From CAZMCC01 sp964564695 (GTDB lineage: Bacteria > Planctomycetota > Phycisphaerae > Phycisphaerales > UBA1924), in NCBI GenBank assembly GCA_964564695.1, contig CAZMCC010000005.1, forward strand, positions 7,496-71,495: a DNA stretch of 64,000 bases, written 5' to 3'. The position numbers were made by a program, and so were the translations under genes. The notes under the pieces are model-generated. The model saw only the letters and a program-made list of their open reading frames with translations, had not been told where the DNA came from and did no database searches. Positions 17,029 through 26,109 of the stretch are shown here, one piece after another; the first letter of the stretch is position 1, and the number at the start of each line of letters is the position of its first letter.

Positions 17029-17693
17029 GCCCACCTACATCACCTGGTGCAACGAAGAGGCCCACTCGACGATCGGCCCGTCCGGCGAGCCCATCACGAT
17101 CGGCCCCGGACCCGTCCACGCCCTCGCCTGGGTGAACGAGGTCAACGAGCACCGCGACATGCGGCAGGCCGACGGAACCATGCTGCTGTTCTCCATCATG
17201 CTCCTCGACCAGGACGGCGCCCCGTGGCGGCATGTCGCCGCGCCTCATCGACCACCTGTGGTTCAAGGACGGACTCATCAATGCGCAGGCGCCCGGCTTT
17301 GACGCCGACGCCGAGGCCTCTGCGCTGCTCGACAGTCGTGACGACTACTCCGTCACCTTCAAGGAATCCGGCGAGACGATCTGTGGCAGATTGAAATACA
17401 CGGCCGCCTACCTCGGCGTCATGCTCCGTGAGCACGAAGCCCTGATCCGAATTCGCTGGTTCGTGGCCGGCCGAACGGAAACAAGCATGGAGGAGGGCGG
17501 CGGCGAAATCGGCTTCCACACGGTCCCGTACTCGGACCTGCTTCTGAAGCCATGTCCCTCCCTGAGCTGGATCCTTGACCTTAACGCACCCCGCCGAAAA
17601 CCGTTCGTCGAGTTGATCCGCGTCGAAAACGCTCACGCCGAGATGGGGCGACTGGCGCGCAGCGCCATCGCGATCGGACCGAAACCAACCTGA
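17021..17693 (+). pseudogene. Hypothetical protein, two frames needing one frameshift
   Basis: From ATG at 17021 the frame reads ITWCNEEAHSTIGPSG, LAWVNEVNEHRDMRQADG, LLFSIMLLDQDGAPWR, then changes character. The frame ATG 17232 to 17693 (RLIDHLWFKDGLINAQ, MLREHEALIRIRWFV) continues as if one protein. The total length of 673 bp is one more than a multiple of three, so one extra or two missing bases near 17231-17236 would make about 223 aa. The family is not recognised. It may instead be two separate genes, the second using ATG 17232. Confidence 0.5.
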
Positions 17694-17720
17694 ACGCACC
17701 GCAGCCATCCGCAAAATAAA

Positions 17721-17749
17721 CGCGGCCCGACGATTCTCGTCGGGCCGCG
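17721..17749 (-). terminator. Rho-independent terminator of the S46 peptidase gene
   Basis: CGCGGCCCGACGA (17721-17733) pairs perfectly with TCGTCGGGCCGCG (17737-17749) around a TTC loop. On the minus strand the stem is followed by TTTATTTT. It lies 28 bp beyond the stop of the peptidase gene. Confidence 0.85.
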
Positions 17750-17777
17750 TGATCTATGCACTGGTCAACCGCTCAAC

Positions 17778-19859
17778 TCACTTCCCCATCAACTCATCCG
17801 CCACCTTCCCCGCCGAATAGATCGACCGCATCGCCTCCACCAGCGCCCGGCTGTCCACGCACACCGCACGCCCGCGACCGTCGTCGTACGCGAAGTTGCC
17901 GCCCAGCGACTGGATGTTGCCGTCGAAGATCAGCCCGATCACCTCGCCCTTGGTGTTCACCACCGGCGAGCCCGAGTTGCCGCCGATGATGTCGGCCGTG
18001 CACACGAAGTTGTACGGCGTATCGAGCTTGAGCCCGCCCCCCGCCTTCGCCTTGTGCCACGACTCGGGCAGCACGAACTGCTTGTCGCCCTTGCGCTCCT
18101 TGGCCTTGTCGAACGCGCCGCCCATCGTCGTGTACGCGGGGATCGGCTTGCCGTCCTCCTCGTAGCCCTTGATCGGGCCGAAGCTCATCCGCAGCGTGAA
18201 CGTCGCGTCGGGGTACGTGTTCTCCCCCTCGACCGCGAACTTCGCTTCGGCGATCTTCGCATAACACTCGCGCTCCACGGCCTCGACCTCGTCCTCGCCC
18301 TTCTTGCGCCACTTGCGGGCCTGCTCATCCATGGCCGCGGCCGCCCGGATCATCGGGTCCTTCGACGCGTCGACCGCCGCCTGCCCGCCCTCGACGAGCT
18401 TCTTCCGCGCCTCGACGTCCTTGAGCGTGCACCCCATCACAAGCTCTTCCGCCCGCTCACGCGGGCCCTTGCCGGCCAGCGCCGCGAGCACGGCCGGGTC
18501 TTCCCCGCCCAGCGTCTCGGCCATCCCGAGCAGGCTCGACTCGACCCGCGCGATCTCGAGCGTCGGGTACACCGGCGCCGGCGAGTACAGCGCCAGGTAG
18601 ATGTTCTCGAGGTTCGAGTCGCGGTACTCGCGCAGCCGCTCCGCGCTGGGCTTGGGCAACTCGGCCACGAGCCGCACGATCGTCTGCGCATCGCCGAAGA
18701 GCTGCCCGTCGAGGCCGCCCATCGCGCCCGCCCGCTCGACCCAGCCGGCCCGGGCCGCCTCGCACGCCGCGAGCTTGTCCCACGCGTCGCCCCACTGCTT
18801 CTCCCACGCCGGGTTCTTCGCGACCGCCGAGCGCAGGGCCGCCTCGGCCTCGCGCTTGCGGTTCATGACCCGCGGGTCCAGCAGGGCCGCGTACTGCCCC
18901 GTCACCGCCTTGCGACCGTTCGCGACCCCGAAGAGGTCATCCTCGACGATCCGCGCGTTCTCGAGCGACCGACCCGCGAACGTCTGCGCCTTGATCTCCG
19001 CCCGCCACAACCCGTCGAGCCGCCGCGGCATCGCGTTGTCGCGCAGATACGCCAGGTGCGCCATCGTGTTGAGCCGCTGCGTCCGCCCCGGGTTCCCCAG
19101 GACGATCGCGAGGTCCCCTTCCTTGCTCCCGCCGGAGAATGGGAAGAAGTGCTTGGGGGCGTATGGCTTGTCGTTCTCGTACACCCGGAAGAACGTCGTG
19201 TCGAGGCAGTACCGCGGATACTCGAAGTTGTCCGCGTCGCCGCCGAAGAACGCGGCTTCCTTCTCGGGCGCGAACACCACGCGCACGTCCGTGAACCGCT
19301 TGTAGCAGTACAGGTGATACTTCCCGCCCTGGTACAGGACCACCGTCTGGCACATGAGGCCGGACTTGTCGCCGTACTCCTTCTCGATCTCGGACATCGC
19401 CTTGCGCCGGGCCGTGTTGGCCTCGGCCGGGCTCTTCGCGTCCATGCCCGCGGCCTTCACGCGATCAGTGACGTCGACGATCTCCTGGAGCATGTTCAGC
19501 TCCAGGTCCGGGCACTTGAGCTCCTGCTCGCGCGTCGCCGCGAGATACCCCTTGTCCATCAGGTTCCGCTCGGGCGTCGACAGCTTCGCGAGCATGTCCG
19601 CCGCGACGTGGTGATTCGTCATCACCAGGCCGTCCTTGGACACGAACGACCCCGACCCGCCCGTGCTGAACCGCACGCAGCTCTGCATCGCCTTCTCGAT
19701 CCACGCCGCGTCCGGCTTGAACCCGTGCTTCGCCAGCTGCTCCATCGGCGGCTTGTTCACCAGCCACATGCCCTCATCCGCCCGGGCGACCGACGCCCCG
19801 ACCGAGATCGACAGGCCGGCAACAGCCAACACCAGCGACGCGACGTTCCAGCACTTCAT
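17778..19859 (-). CDS. S46 family dipeptidyl-peptidase, DPP7-like
   Basis: 693 aa from ATG at 19859; GGAG lies nine bases upstream, and this start gives an N-terminal signal peptide (NVASLVLAVAGLSISVGASVARA). The S46 catalytic triad is visible: His in MTNHHVA (about 83-84), Asp in GGDADNFEYPR (about 210), and Ser629 in GGNSGSP. Residue 25 places after the serine is Gly, the position that is Gly in DPP7 (hydrophobic P1) and Arg in DPP11 (acidic P1), so a DPP7-like specificity is inferred. S46 enzymes cut dipeptides from the N-terminus of oligopeptides in the periplasm and have been best studied in Bacteroidetes. The length is normal. Confidence 0.92.
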   Translation of the reverse strand: MKCWNVASLVLAVAGLSISVGASVARADEGMWLVNKPPMEQLAKHGFKPDAAWIEKAMQSCVRFSTGGSGSFVSKDGLVMTNHHVAADMLAKLSTPERNLMDKGYLAATREQELKCPDLELNMLQEIVDVTDRVKAAGMDAKSPAEANTARRKAMSEIEKEYGDKSGLMCQTVVLYQGGKYHLYCYKRFTDVRVVFAPEKEAAFFGGDADNFEYPRYCLDTTFFRVYENDKPYAPKHFFPFSGGSKEGDLAIVLGNPGRTQRLNTMAHLAYLRDNAMPRRLDGLWRAEIKAQTFAGRSLENARIVEDDLFGVANGRKAVTGQYAALLDPRVMNRKREAEAALRSAVAKNPAWEKQWGDAWDKLAACEAARAGWVERAGAMGGLDGQLFGDAQTIVRLVAELPKPSAERLREYRDSNLENIYLALYSPAPVYPTLEIARVESSLLGMAETLGGEDPAVLAALAGKGPRERAEELVMGCTLKDVEARKKLVEGGQAAVDASKDPMIRAAAAMDEQARKWRKKGEDEVEAVERECYAKIAEAKFAVEGENTYPDATFTLRMSFGPIKGYEEDGKPIPAYTTMGGAFDKAKERKGDKQFVLPESWHKAKAGGGLKLDTPYNFVCTADIIGGNSGSPVVNTKGEVIGLIFDGNIQSLGGNFAYDDGRGRAVCVDSRALVEAMRSIYSAGKVADELMGK

Positions 19860-19911
19860 CTTCAGGCTCCTGACCCGCAGACAACGGGTTCGGTGATTGA
19901 GTTCGATTCGC

Positions 19912-22900
19912 CTACCCTTTCGCCGCAATATCCAGCCCCGCCCCAGGTCGTGCCGTGACAACCACGCCCCGGTTCAGCTCCGCCTTACCCCCGCCACTAC
20001 CCCCACCGCCACCCGCCGGCCCGTCGCCAAGCGCCTCGCGATAAATTCCCTCCACCTCCCGCACATGGTCGGGATAGCTCCACAGCATCGACGCCTCGTG
20101 CACCTCGCGCGGGCTCGGGATCGCCACGTCCCCCGTCACCAGCTTCGTGATGCACGCCGCCAGCTCGTCGGGCCGCCCCGCCGTGAACAGCATCCCGTTC
20201 ATCCCCTCGTTGATCCAGTCCGGCGGCCCGCCCAGGCGCGACGCGATCATGAACTTGCCCGCGTGCAGGTGTTCGAGCATCACTAAGGGGGAATTCTCCA
20301 GCCAGATGTGCGGCAGCAGCCCCACGTCATACTCCCCCGCCGCCCCGATGAGCTGGAACAGGTCGTACCCGCCGTACACCGTCACCTCCGGGAACCGCGC
20401 CAGCCGCTTGCGCAGCGGCAGCTCGAACCCGTGTGCCCGGATCGTGACATGGCACATCCGGCGCACGTCCCTTGACAGCAGCGGGATCGCGCTCGCCAGC
20501 ACCTCCACGCCCTTGTTCGACCGCGTCGTCCCGAAGAACGCGAACCGCAGCGGCCGAGTCGCCGTCATCGGGTCCCACGGGCGTGCGTCATAGAACGGCG
20601 ACCGCCGCGCCCGCCGGTTGATCTGGTCAAAGTGCGGCTGCCCCAGGCGCACCCAGCGCGTCCGCGCCTCCTCCACCCCCATCGACACATGCAGCCTCCG
20701 CAGGAAGTCGCTCGGCGGGATCACGAAGTCCGCGTGATTCAGCGCCGCCACGCCCGCCTGGCGCCGCTGCCCGTACTCGTTCAGCACCACAAGATGCTTG
20801 TCGCGGTTCGCGATGATCGCGTCGTTCGCGTCCGGCGCCGCCGCGTCAAACGGCTTGGGCTTGTCCTTGTCCTTGAACGTCACATGGTGCACGATCTCGC
20901 CGCTCGCGGCCGGTCCTTCAGCGTGCGCCGGATGCTGCGGCAGCGGCGCCGTGTACGCAAACCCGTGCGCCAGCTCCGGATCCACGAGCCAGTCCGGATT
21001 TAGCTTCGGCGGCGCCTCGGGCTTGGGCAGCTTCCCCTTGAGCACGCTCTTGGCCGCCGGCTTCACGCCGTAGATCGCCTTGCGCACGATGTCCGCCGTG
21101 TACAGCCCGAAGATCCGCTCGAGCGTCTGGCCGACGCGCCGCTTGCGCTTCATCTTCCCCGGCGCGACCGAGGGCAGGCATCCGACGCAGCGCTTGCCGC
21201 CGTCGTAGTCCATGCACACCCGCGTCTCCTGGTGGAGCAGGTCCACCTGCGGGCACACGTACCAGTAGTTGTGCGGCGTCACCACCACCCCGCGTCCGCT
21301 CTTCTTGATCGCCGCGATCAGGTCGAGCCCGTAGCCCTCGAGCGAGTGGATGTGCACCACCTGGGCCCCGATGCGATCGAGCCACCCGAGCACGATCCGC
21401 GCCTGCTCGGGCGCCGCCCCGCCACCCATCTCCACCTGCATGTTCTGGAAGTTGCTCGACGCCGGCGACAGGTTCGGCGAGTTCACCAGGTCAAAGCACT
21501 CGACCCCGCCCCACGCTTCGCGATACACCACCCGCGGCCCGCCCGTCAGCCGGTAGTTCATCCCCGACTGCAGGTACGTCACCCGGTGCCCGCTCATCAC
21601 GAGCCCGCGGGCCAGCTCCGACGCCGACCAGTTGTACCCGCTCCCCTCCCACTGCTGGGCGCTGAGCCGCGCCCACCCCAGGATCGCCACGTTCAACGGC
21701 CGGTTCGTCACCGGCCACCCCGGCGGCGCGGGCACTCTCGACGCCGCGCTGGCGCTGTCGCCCGCCGTCAACGCCCCGCGCGACGAACCCCCGCCCTTGA
21801 CCACCGACTCAGGCCGCCAGCCATACTGGTGCGCCTTGTCGAACGGCCGCACCCGCAGCGCATACCACCCGCACCGCCACACCGACTTCGCCCACCGCAT
21901 CCCGAATTTCGCCCGCGTCCACACGCCGTCGCGTTCGAGCTGCGCGCTCGTCGGTTTCTTCATGTCAATGTGGACGTTCCACTTCCCCGTCACCAGCGGC
22001 ATGTCGTTCGTCTGATCGAACACCACGACCGCCCGCGGGCGCTTCAGAATCAGCGACTTCTGGCGGAAGATGCGGCTCTTGAGCGTGTGGCCGAAGATGA
22101 CGCGATCGGCGGGCACTTCAACGCCGCCATCGGCGCTGGGTGTCGGAAGTCCGTCGCGCGTGACCTCTACCCACGTCGGCTCCGTCTCGCCCTTCGCGCG
22201 CGCCGCGACCTGCTCCCGCACGTGCCGCTTCAGATCCCGCGCAGCGGAGACCATCGGCGCCGTCGAGCACATGAGCGCCACGCGGGCGCCGCCACTTAGT
22301 GCTCCCGCCTTCGCGAGCGCCTCGATCACCGACTCCGCCGGCGGCCCGTCGCTCCCGGTCTTCCCCCACTTCCCCGTCGCGATGTCGTCCGCCGTCGCCC
22401 GGATGATGTCCGCGTGGAACAGCCGCCGGTGCGTCGCCGCCCGCAGCGCATCCTTCAGGAGCGTCTTCATCCAGCCGCCGGTGACGCGCTTCAGCCCGCG
22501 CCGCAATCCGATCTGCGGCACCACCTTCTGCGCCATCCACACCGCGTTCCGCTGCGCGTAGTAAATCCGCGCCGGCGTCAACTTCAGATTCCATGGCGTG
22601 TGCAGGATCACCGCATCGAGATTCAGCACCACCCGATACCCCGCCGCCGCGAACCGCAAACACCAGTCCGCGTCGTCGCAGTAAATAAAGTACCGGTAGT
22701 CCCAGAACCCCACCCGCTTCGCCGCGCTCCACCGCGCCAGCATGCTGCACGCCGACACCACGTCGACGTCCCGCAGCCCGTGGAACTCGCGCTCCCCCTT
22801 CGTCCCCCCCACCCTTGCGATCCACGCCTGGTGCCCCGCGCTCTGCGGGTGGTGCTCCGGCGGCTCGTCGCTCATCGAGCCCTTGGTGATGTCGTAGTAG

Positions 22901-23592
22901 ATCGTCGTCTCGATCGTCGTCTTGCGGTCGAGGATCGACACCGTCCGCGACCCGACGAGGCCAATGCTCTCATCCGTCGCCGCGGCCTTCACCAGCTGTT
23001 CGAGCGCATCGTCCAGCGCCTCCGCATCGTCGTCCGCCAGCCACACGAACCCCACGTCGCCGCGCCCGTCCTTGGAGATCCGCTGATCGACGTAGCTGAA
23101 CCCGGTGTTGAACCCGCCGCACCCGCCCATGTTCGATGCGTTGCGGACGATCGTGAACGATCCCCACCCGCCGGCGTTCTTCTCGTTCTCGCCGACACCA
23201 TCGGGGGGGGCGGGCCGCTTGGGCTGACCGAAGTTCGGCTCGTGCGCCATCTGCGTCGCGTTCTCGACCACCGCCTCGGGCTTCCAGATTCCCGCGAGGT
23301 GCTCGAGCGTCCCGTCCGTCGACGAGTTGTCGATGACCACCACGTCCATCCGCTCGCGCGGGTACGTCTGGCGCGCCAGGGCCGCGAGCTGGTTGCTCAC
23401 GTCCTTCTTCCGGTTCCACGTGACGCAGATCACCGCGATGCGCGGGAGAAGGGGTGGTGTGCCGGTTGCTTGTGTCGCCGGGAAAGAAGCGCTCGCTTCG
23501 AGCGCGTGCCCGTTCACCGTGCCGTTCTGACCGGACGCATCGTGGGGGGCTTGGGACAACTCACGAACCTCAAATTCAGGACCCCGCCGCAC
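19912..23592 (-). CDS. Two-domain glycosyltransferase: GT2 fused to GT4
   Basis: About 1226 aa. The first half (about residues 55-400) is a GT2 domain: RIAVICVTWNRKKDVSNQL, VVVIDNSSTDGT, ASNMGGCGGFNTGF, and a DDDAEALDD metal motif, then YCDDADWCLRFAAAGYRVV. The second half (about 640-1200) is GT-B/GT4-like: NVAILGWARLSAQQWEGSGY, HIHSLEGYG, HNYWYVCPQVDLLHQ, PSDFLRRLHVSMGV, FAFFGTTRSNKGVEVL, ENSPLVMLEHLHAGK. A cysteine cluster (C..C after CPQV) is shared with the next gene. The start is uncertain: GTG 23592 overlaps the upstream gene by 17 bp, while GTG 23667 is also open. It likely builds a surface polysaccharide. Confidence 0.88.
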   Translation of the reverse strand: MRRGPEFEVRELSQAPHDASGQNGTVNGHALEASASFPATQATGTPPLLPRIAVICVTWNRKKDVSNQLAALARQTYPRERMDVVVIDNSSTDGTLEHLAGIWKPEAVVENATQMAHEPNFGQPKRPAPPDGVGENEKNAGGWGSFTIVRNASNMGGCGGFNTGFSYVDQRISKDGRGDVGFVWLADDDAEALDDALEQLVKAAATDESIGLVGSRTVSILDRKTTIETTIYYDITKGSMSDEPPEHHPQSAGHQAWIARVGGTKGEREFHGLRDVDVVSACSMLARWSAAKRVGFWDYRYFIYCDDADWCLRFAAAGYRVVLNLDAVILHTPWNLKLTPARIYYAQRNAVWMAQKVVPQIGLRRGLKRVTGGWMKTLLKDALRAATHRRLFHADIIRATADDIATGKWGKTGSDGPPAESVIEALAKAGALSGGARVALMCSTAPMVSAARDLKRHVREQVAARAKGETEPTWVEVTRDGLPTPSADGGVEVPADRVIFGHTLKSRIFRQKSLILKRPRAVVVFDQTNDMPLVTGKWNVHIDMKKPTSAQLERDGVWTRAKFGMRWAKSVWRCGWYALRVRPFDKAHQYGWRPESVVKGGGSSRGALTAGDSASAASRVPAPPGWPVTNRPLNVAILGWARLSAQQWEGSGYNWSASELARGLVMSGHRVTYLQSGMNYRLTGGPRVVYREAWGGVECFDLVNSPNLSPASSNFQNMQVEMGGGAAPEQARIVLGWLDRIGAQVVHIHSLEGYGLDLIAAIKKSGRGVVVTPHNYWYVCPQVDLLHQETRVCMDYDGGKRCVGCLPSVAPGKMKRKRRVGQTLERIFGLYTADIVRKAIYGVKPAAKSVLKGKLPKPEAPPKLNPDWLVDPELAHGFAYTAPLPQHPAHAEGPAASGEIVHHVTFKDKDKPKPFDAAAPDANDAIIANRDKHLVVLNEYGQRRQAGVAALNHADFVIPPSDFLRRLHVSMGVEEARTRWVRLGQPHFDQINRRARRSPFYDARPWDPMTATRPLRFAFFGTTRSNKGVEVLASAIPLLSRDVRRMCHVTIRAHGFELPLRKRLARFPEVTVYGGYDLFQLIGAAGEYDVGLLPHIWLENSPLVMLEHLHAGKFMIASRLGGPPDWINEGMNGMLFTAGRPDELAACITKLVTGDVAIPSPREVHEASMLWSYPDHVREVEGIYREALGDGPAGGGGGSGGGKAELNRGVVVTARPGAGLDIAAKG

Positions 23593-25447
23593 CCCGAACA
23601 GAACCGCTCCTCTGGCTGACCGCGATGGTAGGAGCCGAACCCGCGTCACCGGTACGAACGCCGCCACCGCCGGCCGGCGTGCCCCCCGCTTCCCGATAGA
23701 GCGTCTCCATCTCCACCGCGTGATCCTCGATCCGCTTGGGCGCCGTCACATTCCGCCGCAGTTCCCACAGCATCTCCGGGTTCCGCACCACTTCCGTGAG
23801 CCGCCGAGCCATGTCCGCCGGGTCGTTCCCGCGGGACAGCAAGCCGTTGTGCCCGTCCTTCACGAAGTCGGTGATCCCCCCCACCGCGGCCCCCAGCACC
23901 GGCACGCCGCACGCGTTGAACTCGAACACCGTCTGCGGCGCGTTGTCCCACCACACCGAACTCACCACGCCCAGGTCCTTGCCCCCCAGCATCCACGGGA
24001 TGTCGTGGTAGTCGTACCCCGGGACAAAGACCAGCCCCGCCGTCCGCGGCTCAAGCCGCCGGAACATCCACTCAATGCTCTGCCCGTCGAGCGCGAAGAT
24101 CGACAGGTGCAGCCGCGCGAGGTCCTCGGGCGCGAGCAGGTTCAACGCCTCCACGAGGATGTGCAGGCCTTTGTAATAGTGGTTGTACCCCATGAACACG
24201 AGCCGCACCGGCCGCGGCGTCTCGTCGCTCGTGACGGTGGCCCGGAATGGCGGCGGCTCCACCACCAGCTCCTTGTTCAACTCCACGATCCGGTTGATCC
24301 GCGACCCGATGTGCACCGTCTCGATCACGGCGCGGTCGACCCCCATCGACACGAACTTGTCGCGCACGAAGTCCGACACCGCGAACACCCGGTCGCACGA
24401 ATTGAGCATCTTCACCATCGCGAGGCGCCGCTCGCCGTAGGCGTTGAGCGGCTTGAGGCTCGCCGGTTCCGGCTCGATGACATTCAGCAGCGGCAGCTTC
24501 GACGGGTCGGGGGGGCCGCCCGCAGGCGCCTTCGCGTTCCCCTCGATCTCCGCCAGGATCTGCTTCGCCTTCCCGCGCGTCTCGCTCTTCGCGGTCGTCG
24601 CTCCGAATGCCCGCAGCGCCTCGTCCCCATCCAGCTCCGCCGCAACCCCCGGCAACGGCGGCGGCGCCGGCGCCACCAGATCCCGATCACTCCCCCGCTT
24701 CCCGTTCAGCGTCCGAGTCACGAGCGCCGCCGCACTCACCACCGCCCGCTTGATCCACGACACGCTCGACCGCAGCTCAACCATCGCCGCCCGCGCATCG
24801 TCCGTCGGCACCGTCACCACGTCCGTCCACGCCCCCGACTCGCGCAGCGTCTTCAGATACGCCGCCTCCCGCTTCGCCCGCTCCTGGGCGACCGTCTTGG
24901 TCTCGATGCACGTCGCGCAGTTGTGCCCATTATCCGCGTCACGGCATACCACCCGGTGCCCCTGCATCAAATACACCTGCGGGCAGATCGTGTGGTAGTT
25001 GTGCAGGCTGAAGACCACCTTCGCCCCACCCCCCGCACTCTTCTTCGCCGCCAACACACACCCCGCGCTGAACCCCTCCACGTTGTGGAAGTGCACCACG
25101 TCGGCCTTCACCGCGTCGAAGAACTCCGCGACCACGCGCTCGAGCTCCGGGCTGCTCACCTCGCCCGTCGGATCCTGAAACTGCGCGATCGACGGCGCGA
25201 TCACCGGCGAGTTGATGACCTCAAAGACCTTGATCCCCAGCCAGTCCTCATGCCGCCGCACCTGGCACCGCGTGTCCGACGCCGGCGACAACGCCTCCGG
25301 CAGATACGTCACCCCACCGAAGAACGAAACAACCTCATGCCCCCGATCCCGCAGCGCCAGCGCCAGCGCAAGGCAATACCCATTGACGCCCCCACCATTG
25401 GACGCCCCGTCCCAGATCTTCGCCCAGTTGACCAGCACAACACGCAT
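23576..25447 (-). CDS. GT4-type glycosyltransferase
   Basis: 623 aa from ATG at 25447 (MRVVLVNWAKIWDG). GT-B fold features: GGVNGYCLALALALRDRGHEV at the N-terminus, VVHFHNVEGFS, LHNYHTICPQVYLM, CDRVFAVSDFVRDKFVSMGV, then the donor-binding half LVFMGYNHYYKGLHILVEAL, and DNAPQTVFEFNACGVPVLGAAVGG near residue 530. The segment between the two Rossmann folds is long and Ala/Pro-rich. A cysteine set (CPQV..C.....NCATC) matches that of the downstream GT2-GT4 protein, so the two GT4 domains are probably paralogues acting in one pathway. Confidence 0.9.
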   Translation of the reverse strand: MRVVLVNWAKIWDGASNGGGVNGYCLALALALRDRGHEVVSFFGGVTYLPEALSPASDTRCQVRRHEDWLGIKVFEVINSPVIAPSIAQFQDPTGEVSSPELERVVAEFFDAVKADVVHFHNVEGFSAGCVLAAKKSAGGGAKVVFSLHNYHTICPQVYLMQGHRVVCRDADNGHNCATCIETKTVAQERAKREAAYLKTLRESGAWTDVVTVPTDDARAAMVELRSSVSWIKRAVVSAAALVTRTLNGKRGSDRDLVAPAPPPLPGVAAELDGDEALRAFGATTAKSETRGKAKQILAEIEGNAKAPAGGPPDPSKLPLLNVIEPEPASLKPLNAYGERRLAMVKMLNSCDRVFAVSDFVRDKFVSMGVDRAVIETVHIGSRINRIVELNKELVVEPPPFRATVTSDETPRPVRLVFMGYNHYYKGLHILVEALNLLAPEDLARLHLSIFALDGQSIEWMFRRLEPRTAGLVFVPGYDYHDIPWMLGGKDLGVVSSVWWDNAPQTVFEFNACGVPVLGAAVGGITDFVKDGHNGLLSRGNDPADMARRLTEVVRNPEMLWELRRNVTAPKRIEDHAVEMETLYREAGGTPAGGGGVRTGDAGSAPTIAVSQRSGSVRGAAGS

Positions 25448-25470
25448 CAAGAATTCCTAGGCGCTCCAAA

Positions 25471-25540
25471 GATCCCCCTCCGCAACGCGGAGGGGGAAAG
25501 CTTGATCGGCGTCCAGCCGATCAAGCGAGGGGGAGGGCGT
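25471..25540 (+). repeat. Dispersed double-hairpin repeat R1, copy 1
   Basis: Hairpin 1: CCCCCTCCGC (25474-25483) with GCGGAGGGGG (25487-25496), loop AAC. Hairpin 2: GCTTGATCGGC (25500-25510) with GCCGATCAAGC (25516-25526), loop GTCCA. It then ends GAGGGGGAGGG, which could also pair with the first arm. It fills the space between the GT4 gene and the lipoprotein gene. Confidence 0.9.
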
Positions 25541-25553
25541 CGCCCGCGCGCCG

Positions 25554-26093
25554 CTACATGGGCGTGAAAACCTCACATCCACACACGCCCAAACCAAACG
25601 ATCGCATTCCCTCTACCGGTCCCCGAACCTTCGTAACCGTCATCTCTAGTCGGTCTCGCTCTTGCAACGGCGCACCAAGTTTGTACAGCTTGAGGCGCCA
25701 CAGCCCGGGCTCGGCCTGGTGACCACCGCGCGGCCCGGCAGTTCCCCTCCACACCTGCTGGTCGAGAAAGACCTTTCCGTCGGCATCCGCAACTCGCACC
25801 ATCACGATGAGCTCTCCGCTTTCAAATAGTTGAATGTCCGACTCGCTGAGCTCAATCGCCACCTCGAATCCGCTGCTGTCGCCGGTGGTAACTCCACCGA
25901 AGCGGACCACGCCGACGCCGTTCTCATCAAGAGTCAGATTCCGAAACTCCACTCCCCACGCTGTGCGGTCCGGCAGATCCTGTGACACAACCACTCCGTC
26001 GCCAAAGTGACGACTGGCCGAGCCGGGTGAGCACCCACCGCCCACCACCGCCGCGGTCGCGACCACAAGAACCAGCATCAATCGAACAAGCAT
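25554..26093 (-). CDS. Lipoprotein of unknown function
   Basis: 179 aa from ATG at 26093 (GTG at 26099 is two codons earlier). The signal peptide LVRLMLVLVVATAAVVGGGC has lipobox GGGC, so the product is lipid-anchored. The mature part is a beta-rich domain with alternating strands (GVEFRNLTLDENGVGVVRFGG, FEVAIELSESDIQLFE, LIVMVRVADADGKVFLDQQVW), possibly Ig-like. It lies 16 bp after aroB on the same strand. Confidence 0.7.
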   Translation of the reverse strand: MLVRLMLVLVVATAAVVGGGCSPGSASRHFGDGVVVSQDLPDRTAWGVEFRNLTLDENGVGVVRFGGVTTGDSSGFEVAIELSESDIQLFESGELIVMVRVADADGKVFLDQQVWRGTAGPRGGHQAEPGLWRLKLYKLGAPLQERDRLEMTVTKVRGPVEGMRSFGLGVCGCEVFTPM

Positions 26094-26109
26094 GCTCACG
26101 CCGCTCTCC

